Source of the DNA: Cardinalis cardinalis | Lineage: Eukaryota > Chordata > Aves > Passeriformes > Cardinalidae | Length of the DNA: 64,000 nucleotides | Reading direction: 5' to 3' | Assembly (NCBI GenBank): GCA_014549065.1 | Contig: JACDOX010000015.1 | Span: 2,582,594 to 2,646,593, forward strand | Notes under the pieces: model-generated | What the model was told of the DNA's origin: nothing | What the model saw: only the letters and a program-made list of their open reading frames with translations | Databases searched by the model: none | Position numbers and translations under genes: made by a program | Shown here: positions 39,801-51,065 of the stretch, one piece after another | How the letters are laid out: every line of letters starts with the position of its first letter | Numbering within the stretch: position 1 is the first letter of the stretch

Positions 39801-41086
39801 TTTATCTAATTTACTTTCCTTCTGTAATACCACAGGGAGTGCAAGAGATAGGGACGTAGATGGGAAAGTGACAGCGCTCAGAATTTTATTTAAGATAAGT
39901 GGTTGGGTTTTTTTAGTTTGGAATTGTTGATATCGTCCAACTAATTTAAAAGTTATGAGAGGACATTTACACAACCCACTCCCCACCTACAACCCTTACA
40001 GGCTACCAAAAATTCTCACACCAAACAGTCTGCAAGATGGGAAATTAAATTGTTCAAAATTGATGCTGTCAGAGAGAAGGAATCCTGATACTGCTTTCTC
40101 ACTTTCACATCCATATGCACATGTGGGCCTCAGCAAGGAAATCTGGATCTCAATCTTGAACCAAAGCCATCTGCTCTTTCAGGGACCTGGTTCTTCCGTA
40201 TGAACTGCTCTATTAGGGTCAGCTTGACCACTTTCTGGACTTCCACAACATTTCCACAGTACCTCAGATATTGATTTTTCAGGTCTGAAGGTGAATGTGC
40301 AGGGTTGCAGAGGGTCCCTCACAGAACAGAAGAGATAGTGCTCAGTTTTGTGCATTTCATTCTTGAATAGAGTTGAACAAAGGGTGGTGTAAACGCACTG
40401 CACATGAGTGAGTGCCACAGACCCTGCAGAGATTTGGAAAAACAGCTGTATTCCTAAATTAGACAGAAGTTGTGGTTTTCTGTTTCCTTTTTCAGTGCCA
40501 TACTTAAATGCTAAAGTCAATACTACCTGCAGTACACACAATCAATACAGCTGGCTGCAGCTCCCATTGACATCCACACAGCATGTGGGCATGCAAAATT
40601 TTGATGTAAATGTGATGTACTTGCCTAATGACTCACAGATTTACAAATGAGGACTAACAATTTTCATGGAAAACATTAACAGAGCTAGCAAGACTTAACA
40701 GTCTTAAAAGACTAAAAACCTGATGTGCCCCTTTAGTACTGCCTGTACTGGCACATCTTCAAAGAAATATAGCTGGCAAGAACACCCACGTGATTGTGCA
40801 TGTAATAGATATTGGCTAAGCTAGCAGTTCTCCCAAAGGCTCATGAGAAATTCTTTGCTTGAATTCTCAGTCATCAAGGAGCTCCAGATTTACTAAAAAT
40901 GATGCATGCCAAATGGTGTGGTAGTACCTGGTTCTCTAACCAAGGAAGTCAAGGGCATTGGCCTTCTGCACAGTCTTGTGGAATTCCTTTAATGCACAGA
41001 CCTGAGATCCCCAGATGCATTTCCTTCCTTGCAAGGCAGTTGCAAAAGTGATACTTCAGTAAACTGGAAGGCACTTCCACCCTACC
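33834..41086. other. Intergenic or intronic DNA, no exon identified
   Basis: If the exon at 33535-33833 belongs to a real gene, its upstream exons should lie here or further right. Open frames at 38710-38892 and 40179-40541 (minus) were considered but lack a recognisable family and clear paired splice sites. There is a small tandem duplication at 36507-36535 and otherwise nothing recognised. Confidence 0.4.
36507..36535. repeat. Short tandem duplication (15-bp unit)
   Basis: AATACTATGTCTTT occurs at 36507-36520 and again at 36522-36535, separated by a single C. It is a likely slippage product. Confidence 0.8.
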
Positions 41087-41114
41087 AAAAAAAAAAAAAA
41101 AAAAAGGGGGGGGG
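41087..41114. repeat. A19-G9 homopolymer junction
   Basis: Nineteen A are followed directly by nine G. Such tracts are error-prone in sequencing, so the exact lengths are uncertain. Confidence 0.85.
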
Positions 41115-41701
41115 CTTGAAGAGACTTAGAGCAGAAAAAGATTCCAATATAACAAGCTGTTGTAGCACATTTGTACATTTTTAATTTTTTAATATATGAT
41201 TTTATGTCAGCCAAGGGCAAATTGTAGTGATTTTACTTCAGGCTTTTTCTGATTTGGTAGCTATTTATGGTTCTTATATCAATATGTGCATTTCAGACAA
41301 ATCAAGACAGTTCACAATAACTTTATAACTTTGAAGTGCAATATGTTACTTTTCAAATATGACAGCTTGCTGCCTACAGCATTCCCTATTGCTTCTCAAA
41401 GGCCTTAATTTTGCTGAATGTCAGGTCAGACTGTTNGGAAATACAAAACAAAAGCACTGCTCAGATAATCTCCATCTCCACTTAGGGATGATTGTGGGGG
41501 GTTTTAGGTCAGGACTCCTGTGACTTCAGCTACAGTACTGCTGTCTCTAAACACTTCAGAAATGCATTTTTTCTCAAGTAGGGCATTGACACCAAAAACC
41601 ATCAGAGACAGATGACTAATGAAGGCACAGAGAGACCTGTCTGAGCAAAATGAAGGTCAAACATTGCAAAGTCAATGCAGTCTAGCTTTACCCCTCGTGC
41701 A

Positions 41702-41735
41702 TCCTGTATGCCCAATATTCCTGTATGCCCAATAA
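41702..41735. repeat. Short tandem duplication (17-bp unit)
   Basis: TCCTGTATGCCCAATAT is followed immediately by a second copy differing only at its end. No function evident. Confidence 0.8.
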
Positions 41736-43666
41736 TCCAGTATGGTAGGGGTAGATGCTACTTTTTTAGTTAACAAGGGAAGTATCAAGGATCAAAATGC
41801 ATATCCTTGAGATTTTAACCAGTTACCTTTAGGTGCTATGCTGGTGGAGGTTGAGGTGAGGCTAGTTATCCCTGTTAACACCAGGCCACAACACATGGGC
41901 AGCCCACTCCATGTGCTGGCACCACATTTTCTCTCCTGTGGGTCAGTGTGTCTGAAGTATGGCATTGGTATGTTGAAATGTGGCCAAAGGTTCCTTGTAC
42001 TCTTTAGAGAGATTTTACTCTCCCACTTCTCTTCTTTCCATGTTGCTCCTGAAAATGTGAAGTTTCTCAGTCTGCTGGAGTTATCTTGGCTCAGGNTGAT
42101 ATGTTTTCCTCTTGGTAGCATTTCAGTTTCAGCTAGAGCTGATTCAGGAAATCTACAGCTGGGTCAATGTGCTGCCTTTGGTTTTAAGGCAGAATTTCTG
42201 AACATCTGTAAAGCTTTCACTTTTTCTGATAATTCATCATGTTCTTACTATATTCCTCCTAGCTCCACCATGGAGCTAAAATAACTGAGCAAATTAGCTC
42301 AACACTCCTGTTCTTTTCCAAATCTTTAAGCTCCTTTCCAAAATCCATCTAAGTTTCCAACAAAGTCTTTGAACTTAAGTGCTTATTTGAGAAATCACTG
42401 GTCTGCCTTTTAATTTTTTTTTAAATTGTTCTAATTTGCAGTTGCAGGGAAGTTAAAAAAGCATAGCTTTGAACTATCAGCTGAAATAATTTTTCCACCC
42501 TCAAAAAATGCATTTAACCTATTAGACACCAAGTGATCTTGCACTATTTTCCATAAGAAAGTCTCACAGTTCTAATAAGTGGATAATTAAGAATTTTTAC
42601 AAATGTTTTTATTTCTTTTATCTAGTATTTACTAGTAAATAATAAAACTAGGATTGTTCCTGGGTTTCATTTTGCAGAATTGGGCAGAGGGGAAGGGAAG
42701 AAATGAGGCAATATGAACAGTTTCCTGTTTATTTTCTTTCATGCCTTTTCTTTAACGTGTCTTAAGTAGCGCACAGTTAACTGCTGCCTAAAACCTCACC
42801 ACTCCCAGAGCAGGGGAGCAATGACTGAGCAAGTTGTATTAGTAGCTGTGGATGAGGAGACTTGTAGCTTGGCAGCCCTGTGCAAAGGTAAAATCCTTGG
42901 CTTGTCTCCAACAGCAGACGTTTGCCCCTTCAAGCAATGCTGAAATGACTTTATTTTCCCGAGAGAGAAAATGCCTTGGACAGGTATGGCTGACTCAGAT
43001 TTTCCATGGAGCACTGCTAGTTTTCTTTCTTTAAAACCTGGAGATGGTGGATATAAGGGGATGATTATAGACAAAATATTTTGCACTAAGCAAGTCTAGG
43101 TCTGTGTGAATAGGTTGGCTAGAGGCTGGGTTTTTTTCCCACAGGACTGTGGAAAAGTCTGTGCTTGCTCACATGAAAGGCTTTATTATCTCTCACTGCA
43201 AAAATGCACACTATGGTTTTGTCTCCACCACATGACCTGCCAGGGCTCTCCCAAACTCAACCACATTGCAGAAGCATTTAGCAGCTCTGACCCAGCCTAG
43301 ACAGAAGCTAAAGCCCTCCAGCAGTGTCAGGGAGCCCCAGGCCCCTTCAGTGGACTCTTTGATTCCAGCTCCTCCTAAGGAGGAGGGCAGAGCTGAGGCT
43401 GGAAGCCCAGTGCAGTGTCCTGAGCTGTCCTGAGGCTCAGCCCAGGCTCTGTTGGAGAAGTGCCCTCCAGCTGTTGATGCTGAGGGGACACTGTGAAGGA
43501 GCTTCTGGCAGTTCAATAGCACCATCAAAGTGTTCTACCCATCCATTAAATGTCATTACCCAGTCTGAACCCCAGCTGAGGACTGGGTTCTGTGTATCTG
43601 GTGGTTGTGCAGAGGTGCTGGCAGAGAGGGATGCAGGGCAGCCTCTGTAAGGAGAGGTCAGGGCTG

Positions 43667-44026
43667 TCCTGTGCTGGACATGACCAGTNCCAGCCCATTC
43701 CAGAGGGCTCCAACAGACCCACCACACAACACAGCTGAGCCTGGCAGCCAAGACGGTGGCACCTCTGGGGAATGCATTTGAGAAAAAGGAAAACACAGAA
43801 GTGAGAGGGAGGACTAAAATAACAAGTGAGAGAAGCGGCCCCACAGACATCCAGATCAATGAGAAGGGGTAGGAGGTGCTCCAGACTCTGGAGCAGAGGT
43901 TTCCCTGCAGGCCCTGGAGAAGCCCCTGGTGAGGCAGCTGTGCCCCTAGGGCAGCCCATGGAGGACTGTGGTGGAGCAGAAGCCCACTCTGCTTGAGGAC
44001 TCCATGCCAGAGCTAGTGGATGTGGC
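43667..44026 (+). repeat. Dispersed avian repeat, copy 1 (cut by the assembly gap)
   Basis: This segment is almost identical to 45171-45519. Both start TCCTGTGCTGGACATGACCA and run through the same GC-rich text to 'gctagtggatgtggc', where copy 1 enters the gap. Copy 1 differs by a few substitutions and by about 17 extra bases in the middle (near 43797-43814), so it is a separate copy rather than simple read duplication. The text resembles a high-copy interspersed repeat I remember from bird genomes, but I cannot name its family. Confidence 0.75.
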
Positions 44027-44436
44027 NNNNNNNNNNNNNNNNNNNNNNNNNNNNNNNNNNNNNNNNNNNNNNNNNNNNNNNNNNNNNNNNNNNNNNNNNN
44101 NNNNNNNNNNNNNNNNNNNNNNNNNNNNNNNNNNNNNNNNNNNNNNNNNNNNNNNNNNNNNNNNNNNNNNNNNNNNNNNNNNNNNNNNNNNNNNNNNNNN
44201 NNNNNNNNNNNNNNNNNNNNNNNNNNNNNNNNNNNNNNNNNNNNNNNNNNNNNNNNNNNNNNNNNNNNNNNNNNNNNNNNNNNNNNNNNNNNNNNNNNNN
44301 NNNNNNNNNNNNNNNNNNNNNNNNNNNNNNNNNNNNNNNNNNNNNNNNNNNNNNNNNNNNNNNNNNNNNNNNNNNNNNNNNNNNNNNNNNNNNNNNNNNN
44401 NNNNNNNNNNNNNNNNNNNNNNNNNNNNNNNNNNNN
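44027..44436. other. Assembly gap (410 N)
   Basis: An unbroken run of N lies between two near-identical repeat copies, a typical place for a short-read assembly to break. The size is probably estimated from read pairs. Open frames across it are artefacts. Confidence 0.98.
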
Positions 44437-45121
44437 AACTCTATGAGACTAATCACAGATCTACCTGTTGCATTCTACAGCAGCAGATCACCATTGTTTA
44501 CATTTTGTTCTTGAGGCCTCTCAGCTTCTCAGGAGGAAAAATCCTAAGGAAAGGTTTTTTCATAAAAGTTGTCTGCGACAGGCCTTGATGAAATTAGGAG
44601 TTAGTAGTTAACTANTGATTGATTGCTTGTCAGCACAATGTTTGGTTAGCTGGGTTTATAATCAAGAATATAGAAACTGATAAATAGCTTTTAGGAACAT
44701 AAGACAATTGCAGGCCTCCTCTGTTCTGAAACCAATTGAAGACAAGGAATGGGAGTTCTACCAAGGGTTCATTTGTCATATTTGCATTGAAAAGGTACAA
44801 AGGTCAGAANGAGGAAGACTTCATTTACTTCCTCATTTTGGGACCCCTCCCCATAAAAGGGACCACTGACCCATTTCAAGGAACAAACTATGCATGCTTA
44901 ATAGCTTTTGAACTAATTACCATACGAAGCGGGGAATAGGATGTACCAAAGTTATGAATATGTATTTGTATTTTGGGTATTCAATACTTGTATAGATAAA
45001 AGGGCTCTGTAATCATCTGTAAATTGTGGTGTCTATTTGGGAGCTATCCTGCATGCTGCCCGGTGTCACAATAAACGTACACTTTCTAACTTTAAACTGT
45101 TAGAGAGTTTTTGTCCATCAC
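44437..45121 (+). mobile_element. Probable LTR of an endogenous retrovirus (left end in gap)
   Basis: The order of signals fits an LTR read on the plus strand: a long U3-like region, a TATA-like TATAGATAAAAG near 44992-45003, an AATAAA signal near 45072-45077 followed by a pyrimidine-rich stretch, and an end in ...TCCATCACA, with the terminal CA expected of LTRs. The left TG end would lie in the gap. No gag, pol or env coding sequence is seen, so this is a solo LTR or an element whose interior is missing. An ERVL-like family is a guess. Confidence 0.55.
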
Positions 45122-45152
45122 AGCTGGATATCAGTACTAGATCAATATCCAT

Positions 45153-45168
45153 ATTTATTTAAATAAAT
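45153..45168. repeat. 16-bp AT palindrome at the LTR/repeat boundary
   Basis: ATTTATTTAAATAAAT is self-complementary and sits exactly between the LTR-like segment and the start of repeat copy 2 at 45171. It could be part of an insertion site or just AT-rich linker. Confidence 0.6.
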
Positions 45169-45170
45169 CA

Positions 45171-45940
45171 TCCTGTGCTGGACATGACCAGTGCCAGCCC
45201 ATTCCAGAGGGCTCCAGCAGACCCACCACACAACACAGCTGAGCCTGGCAGCCAAGACGGTGGCACCTCTGGGGAATGCATTTGAGAAAAAAGGAAAACA
45301 CTTTAAAATAACAAGTGAGAGAAGCAGCCCCACAGACATCCAGATCAATGNAGGAGAAGGGGCAGGAGGTGCTCCAGACTCTGGAGCAGAGGTTTCCCTG
45401 CAGGCCCTGGAGAAGCCCCTGGTGAGGCAGCTGTGCCCCTAGGGCAGCCCATGGAGGACTGTGGTGGAGCAGAAGCCCACTCTGCTTGAGGACTCCATGC
45501 CAGAGCTAGTGGATGTGGCNGAGAAGAAGTTGCAGCTTGTGGAGAGCTTGCCCTGGAGCAGGGTCCTGGCAGGACCTGCAACCCCATGGAGAGAAGACCA
45601 CAGTGGAGCAGTCTGTTCCTGATGGATTGGATCTGGCAGGATTGGTCACACCAGGGCAGTTCCTGAAGCACTGTCAACTGTCATCATGCTGGTGCAGAGG
45701 AAGACCAGGAATAGGAAGGAGTGGCAGAGATAAAGCATTATAAACTGACCTCAACTCATCTGGCCCTGTGTCTGCTCTCCTGCCCCACTCAGAGAGAGGA
45801 GTAGAGGAGTTAGGAGTGAAATTGAGCTTCAGAGAAGGAAGGGGTTGGGGGGAAGGTGTTTTCAAGTCTGTCTTTACTACTATTCTACTCTATTTTTAAT
45901 TGCGAGTTAATGAAATTAACCTGCTACAGCACGACTTTCC
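45171..45940 (+). repeat. Dispersed avian repeat, copy 2 (longer)
   Basis: The first 349 bases match copy 1 at 43667-44026. The sequence continues beyond the point where copy 1 enters the gap, through 'ctggagcagggtcctggcaggacctg' style units ending in a T-rich stretch near 45870-45900. The periodic '...tggagcag...' units give it an internally repetitive look. The right boundary is approximate, and so is the assignment to an ERV-derived or other family. Confidence 0.6.
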
Positions 45941-46779
45941 CTTCACGTGGTGCTGTTGGTAATGTTACCTTCTGCTACTCAGTACTCAGGAAGGTGCCCA
46001 AGTCACCTTTCTGCATCCTGGTTAATGGAGAGAATCCTCTTGGAGGCACTCAGCAGCCTGAGCTAGCTGAAGCAAGTAAAGCTCAATATGATCAACTGGC
46101 ATGTGGACAACAGAGACATGACCTCCAGATGCAGTCACCAGTTTCTGGAACCAGAGGATGGGTTTTGCCACATCTGGTTCTCCTAGGGATCCCATGCTTT
46201 ACTGTGCATGCACAAGACCATTAAAGATGATAATTTGTGCAATGATGTGCAGCTTTCACTGACACAAAAGCTAAATTCTTGCCTTGCCAGAAGTGTTGGG
46301 CCCCTTATTCCNGAGCAAGCAGTGAGAAGTGCAGAAGGGAGCAAGGTTTGAACCTGGCAGAAGGCAGCNGTCAAGCTAGAAGGAAAAGGATTATTCTTCA
46401 CCAAGGAGCATCCACCATCTAGGAGAGGAAAGGTATAAAAGCTCTATGTCTTTTTTTCCATTTCCATGGAAGGACTTCAAAGAGGAAGGAGACTTCTCCT
46501 GGGATTCATGGTGGAATGAGAGGGAGAGAGAGAAGTGTTCCCCAGCTGAAAGGGATAGAGGTTAGTGAGGCGAGGACAGGAAAAGGGAGACACAGGAAAT
46601 TTCTCAGCTAGCAGCAGGAAGTTGTATCTGCGTACAAAAACCCTGACATCATGATAATTACACAGAAAATGTATATCTGTTCAAGATCCCATGGCTGCCT
46701 ACTTGGGCTGAGTAATTTTGTAAAAATAATGTTTGCAACCAAATGTCTGTTTTAAAGTAAACAAGAACTTGACAGAATA
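45941..46779. other. Intergenic DNA downstream of serpin B, nothing recognised
   Basis: 3' flank of serpin B. No exon or repeat family recognised. Confidence 0.5.
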
Positions 46780-46793
46780 TTTATTTATTTATT
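46780..46793 (-). terminator. Overlapping polyadenylation signals of serpin B
   Basis: Three overlapping AATAAA hexamers on the minus strand lie about 105 nt after the stop codon, a suitable position for 3' end formation of serpin B. Confidence 0.6.
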
Positions 46794-46895
46794 TNTTAAT
46801 TATGCATCTGATCAGGTCTAGTCCTACTTTGCAAAGAAGTTCCTGGGATGTGCACAAGCTCTTCTCTCTGCACTGGAGAGTTTAAGCGCTCTGGC

Positions 46896-49800
46896 CTAGT
46901 CTTCCTTAGCTGTTGGGTTGACAATTTTCCCCAGGAAGAGCAGGCCATCAGTGATTTTGTCAATAATCATCATCAGGAAGGGCCTGTTGAAGGTGATGTG
47001 AGGAGGAGGAGGAAATGGTAGACTCAGNGGTACGATTTCTATCATAGTCACTGCAGCAGCCTCTGTGCCATTCTCTCTGACATCCACCGTGGCCTTGTGA
47101 ATTGCCTGCAAGGAAACAGAGATTATAATCTAGGCACAGAAGAGAGAGAAGCAGCTGGGGGAAAACTTGCTTGCTTTAACACTGGGAGAAGGTAATTCTT
47201 AACAGAAAACACAGAATGAATGTAGAATTTGTGTGAAAAAATACTAGTGTCCAGCCTTTCCAAGACAAGCAAAGTTTGCTCTGAGTNCAGGAAAAGTTTT
47301 CTTCAACAGTCAGAGTCATACATGCCTGCTTGCAGAGACTGAGCAACATAGAGGATANTTATTATTNTGTTGTTTCTCAGAGTAAGGTTTTGTCCTTAAT
47401 ACTGAACNCAAAAGAAGAAATTTTTCCTTTTGCATCAATTTCTGTGTAAGCAAAANACAGTTGGTTTTCACTATTGGTTTTCTGTCTGCAAAACCAATAG
47501 TGACAAGATTTATAGAGTGTCTTTCTGCAACACAGCCCACAGATAAGNTTTTTCAGGACTTTCTGTGGTAGGTGTGGCAAATTCATGTTTAGGAATTCAG
47601 GTGCACTATTTCACTGGTTTTGAACAGCCCTCTGTTTTCTTCCTTCATTGTCTGCAACGCATCTATAATTTTCTCTCATGAGTCTCTGCTTACCCTTCAC
47701 CAGTTTACTTGGCTTTCCAGGCATCACTCCCGTATCTACAATCCAGGTATTTCCACATGACATAGGGAGGAATGTGAGGAATCACAAATAATATATGATG
47801 GAAGGACCTCTAGAGGCTGTTGAATGCCACCAACCCACCTGCACTGTGTCACTTCTGACACCAGATGAGGTTACTCAGGATTTAATTCAGCCAGGATTTG
47901 AATATTTCAAAGGACAGAAATTTCATAAGTAACCCATACTAGTTTTTGATCATCCTCATGGTGATTTTATTTACATAAAACCCAANCAGAATATCCCATT
48001 TTCTNTCTTTTGTGTGTTATCTCTTGATATATCACAGTTCATCTGCAAAAAAAGTCTGTGTCCATCTCGTCTCTACCTTTCTAATAAATATCTGTAGGCA
48101 GTGCTAAGAACCCTCTGTTCACCCTCCCTTCTCCTGGCTTGCAGCTCTGGCTCTCCCAGCCTCTCCTCATCCATCCAGTGCTCCAGCCACACAGCCATCC
48201 TGCTCACACTCCTCTGGACTCGCTCTGCTCCAGGGTGTCCATGTGTCCCTTGGATTTGGGAGATCCAAACTGGATGTGTTGAACTCCAGAGGTAGTCTCA
48301 CAAGTGAAGGATGGAGGGAAGGCTCGCCTCCCTCATGACACAAGGCATAAACTCCTTGGGANATTAGAGAAATAATTCTGTTTGTCTGTTTTCTCATTTC
48401 TTGNTTGTGAAATGGGGCTATCCCTGTCCCACATGTCTCTTGTCCATATAAATTCTGAAGTGCTCAGACATTGTAATAATGAAAGGTTTATACATAGTAT
48501 AAGAATGATTATTCACAGACTCATGTCATAAATATGATTCTTGCCATGCACTACTTCTTTAGAACCAGCTTTTTGTGAAATTACTCCTGCTATGCTTTCT
48601 AGTTGTTTTCTTCTTCAGAGACTTTCAGCTAAATTTGTAGGATCACTGTGCACTAAACAATTTAATATTAAACTGTAGGAACAGCAGCCATTTGAGGCCT
48701 AACCTTTTCCTTCCTTTATTACTATCATTGAACAATGACTACTCTCCAGGGGTAGGATCAGCCTATTTGTAGGATTAAACCTGCATACAAACAAAGCAGA
48801 AAAATCTCTTGATTACCTTCCCTGCTTGCATACTTACTTTGGAAACCTTCAGAAGATGATCTTTTGCGACTCCAGAGAGATCAGCCTGATCACTGAACAC
48901 CTCTGTCACACCCATTTTCTTAAACAGGCTCTTAACATCATAGGAGCCGGAGATAGAGAATTTTGGAAGATCCAAGTAGATTTCTCTTTTCAAAAAGTAA
49001 ATAAAAATATGAGTTTGTTATTGCAAGATCCCTTGAAGCAGTATCTATTGCAGGTATATATCCATCCCAAATACCCATGGAACTAAGGCTTGGCTTTCTA
49101 AGACAGTGATAAATGTCATGTTAGAGAAGCAGAAACTGAGGTACCCACCAGCCACAGGCTGATCCGTGGTGCAGGGGTAGTGATGGTTTATGAAAGTGAC
49201 TGACTAGAAAGTATCATCCAGACTGGAGAAAAAGAAGTAGTATTTTCTTTTTAATTGGATTCCTGCAACTGAAGGCAGGTTCCTGAGGGCAATATACCTG
49301 TGTGCAGGATCCTCTGGGAGNTATGACTGGGGGAGCTGAGAGGATTCCACTTTGGTGTGAAATCACATGATAGCTTGTCTGAGTTAAAGAAGCTGAGTAG
49401 TGCTTGTTCCTCAGAGCTGTACTTAGCAACTCATCATGGTATCCNAAGCTTTACCATTCCTGGATGAGTAGTTTTAGCCTATTCAATATTCAAACAAAGC
49501 CACAATTAAAATATTACCTTTTTTCAAGTGCTCTCAACCAATTAGACACCGTTTCTTTTAGAAGAGCATCTTCCACCAGTTTCATTGTCTCTTTATCTGG
49601 CAGAACAAACAATGCAGTAACATTTCCTTTGTATGGGATTTCTACTACCCAGCAAGACAACTTCTCATCCCTGTGGACATTAAAGACCTTGTTTTGATGC
49701 ATCATTTTGACCTTAACAGAATTCTTGGCGTCCAAAAAGAAGTCGTCATCTCTCGTGCTCAAACTGTTGAAAGGTCTTTCCCAGGAGCCTTTGAAAAAAG

Positions 49801-51065
49801 AATGAGTATGGAAATGAAAAAAATAAAGGGACTAATAAAGGCATGTCACATTAATTGATGCTTAAAACAGTATGCTTGAACTGTAGAGAAAGCAACAAGC
49901 CTATCTCAATTTAAGGATGCTTGTTGCCTGGCCATGGAAAGAAGCTTCACCTCTTTTCAACGGGTTTAATAAAAATCTCACAAGAAAAGTACAAGTTGAA
50001 GCTTGCAGCGGAAAAGAGATGAATCTTTGCCTGTTCAGATAATGGTAAATCTTTCACAGACTCCAACTATACAAGCTTCAGGCTTATTCCTTTCATGCAT
50101 GTGTCATCTGTGTTTGACCATGTCCTGCACAGCCAAATACCTGTGCCTTTAACAAATGATCATAAGTTCTGAATATCTTCAGCTCTGACCCTGNTTTAAA
50201 ATTTGTATGACATTGATCAGTACTTCTGCTGGTTCTGTTATTTTTTCATTTTTAAAAAATTTCTCATGTAGAAAATGATTCTTCATGCCCGTCTTGCAAA
50301 TATTTTCCTGTGTAATTTAAAAACACAAAGATGTGTTTTAAATTAGATTATAAGATGTTTTCACAATGTGGAAAAGTTTTGTTTCATAGAACTTCCAGAG
50401 CTTATTTGTATAGCTGCTACCCATGTCTGTGACTCACCTCTAAAGAAAATGTAGTTAATGAGAACCATCACGGTTTCTGAATCAAGACTCTTGACTAAAT
50501 CAACAATTTTGCCTTGTGTTTTTGTTTCCACATACATATTGATTTCCTTTATAGCCTGTGGAAGATTCTGGAAGTTACNAGGAACAGGTTCAGCATAATA
50601 AAAATCTGTGACACGATCCATAAAGTTTTGAAGCAATTCCACTTGGTTATCTATGAACAGGGCATTGCCCATGTTCAACTGGTCTTCTCGGTGAGGGTCG
50701 TTCAGCAGCTGGAGGATGCGCTGAAATCCCTCATGAATCTCCTGCTCCTCCATCTGTGTCAGGTTGAAGCCGAGGCCTTTCTGCAGCTCTCTGAGCGTGT
50801 TTGATCTGGCCCCCAGGGTGAGCATTGCAAAGGCAGTGGAGATACTCAAAGGAGAGAAGAAAATGTTCCCGTCGCCCAACTCATGTCTGATCTGCTTGTA
50901 AAGCTTAAATGCAAAGTCAGCATTGCTAGGTGCAAGCTTGACATGAGGCAAGTTTTCATAATCAGCCTGGGACTGATCTTCTGGAACTGGTGCCTGTTGT
51001 ACCTGNTGTTGACCCTGGACTTGAAGTCCAAGAAGCAGCAAACACAAATACAATGCAGACTTCAT
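46896..51065 (-). CDS. Serpin B: clade A serpin (alpha-1-antitrypsin-like), predicted P1 Leu
   Basis: This is a secreted serpin of 418 residues. Coding exons on the minus strand are 51065-50438 (628 nt), 49788-49518 (271), 48985-48838 (148) and 47105-46896 (210), with the same phases as serpins A and C. The ATG at 51065 was chosen over the in-frame start 12 codons upstream because the acceptor AG at 51081-51080 lies between them and the signal peptide begins here (MKSALYLCLLLLGLQVQG). Motifs are NADFAFKLYKQ, NIFFSPLSIST, SWERPF, LPKFSISGSYD, ADLSG and the serpin signature FNRPFLMMI. The reactive loop GTEAAAVTMIEIVPLSLPF puts Leu376-Ser377 at P1-P1'; the ambiguous base falls in a CCN codon, so P2 is Pro regardless. 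Leu at P1 suits chymotrypsin-like or elastase-like proteases (inferred). After P1' there are four extra residues compared with A and C, giving FPPPP. Sequons are NLT and NVT. Intron 4 carries a CR1 fragment. Confidence 0.95.
46998..47069 (-). other. Reactive centre loop of serpin B with proline insertion
   Basis: The hinge is inhibitor-type (P15 Gly, P14 Thr, P12-P10 Ala). The P1 Leu codon is at 47027-47025. From P1' to the conserved Phe of strand 1C there are 12 residues (SLPFPPPPHITF), against 8 in serpins A and C. Confidence 0.85.
47468..47503. repeat. Hairpin-forming inverted repeat in serpin B intron 4
   Basis: TCACTATTGGTTTT and its exact complement AAAACCAATAGTGA are separated by 8 bases. 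The arms contain ATTGG/CCAAT in opposite orientations. A stable stem-loop is possible in the pre-mRNA. Confidence 0.85.
47795..48345 (-). mobile_element. CR1 LINE fragment inside serpin B intron 4
   Basis: The plus strand shows reverse-complement CR1 text in order: 'ggaaggacctctagaggctg', 'tttgaatatttcaaaggacag', 'tttttgatcatcctcatggtg', then 'ctcctctggactcgctctgctccagggtgtccatgtg' and 'gtagtctcacaagtgaagg'. It lies wholly between coding exons 3 and 4 of serpin B (gene intron 48837-47106) and is in the same orientation as the gene. The right-hand end is approximate. Confidence 0.8.

Noticed and set aside
40179..40541. 120-codon minus-strand frame as an upstream exon of the orphan gene
   Set aside because: No recognisable motif or convincing splice-site pair, and a plus-strand frame overlaps it.
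43968..44588. Long open frames across the gap
   Set aside because: They exist only because N codons cannot be stops.
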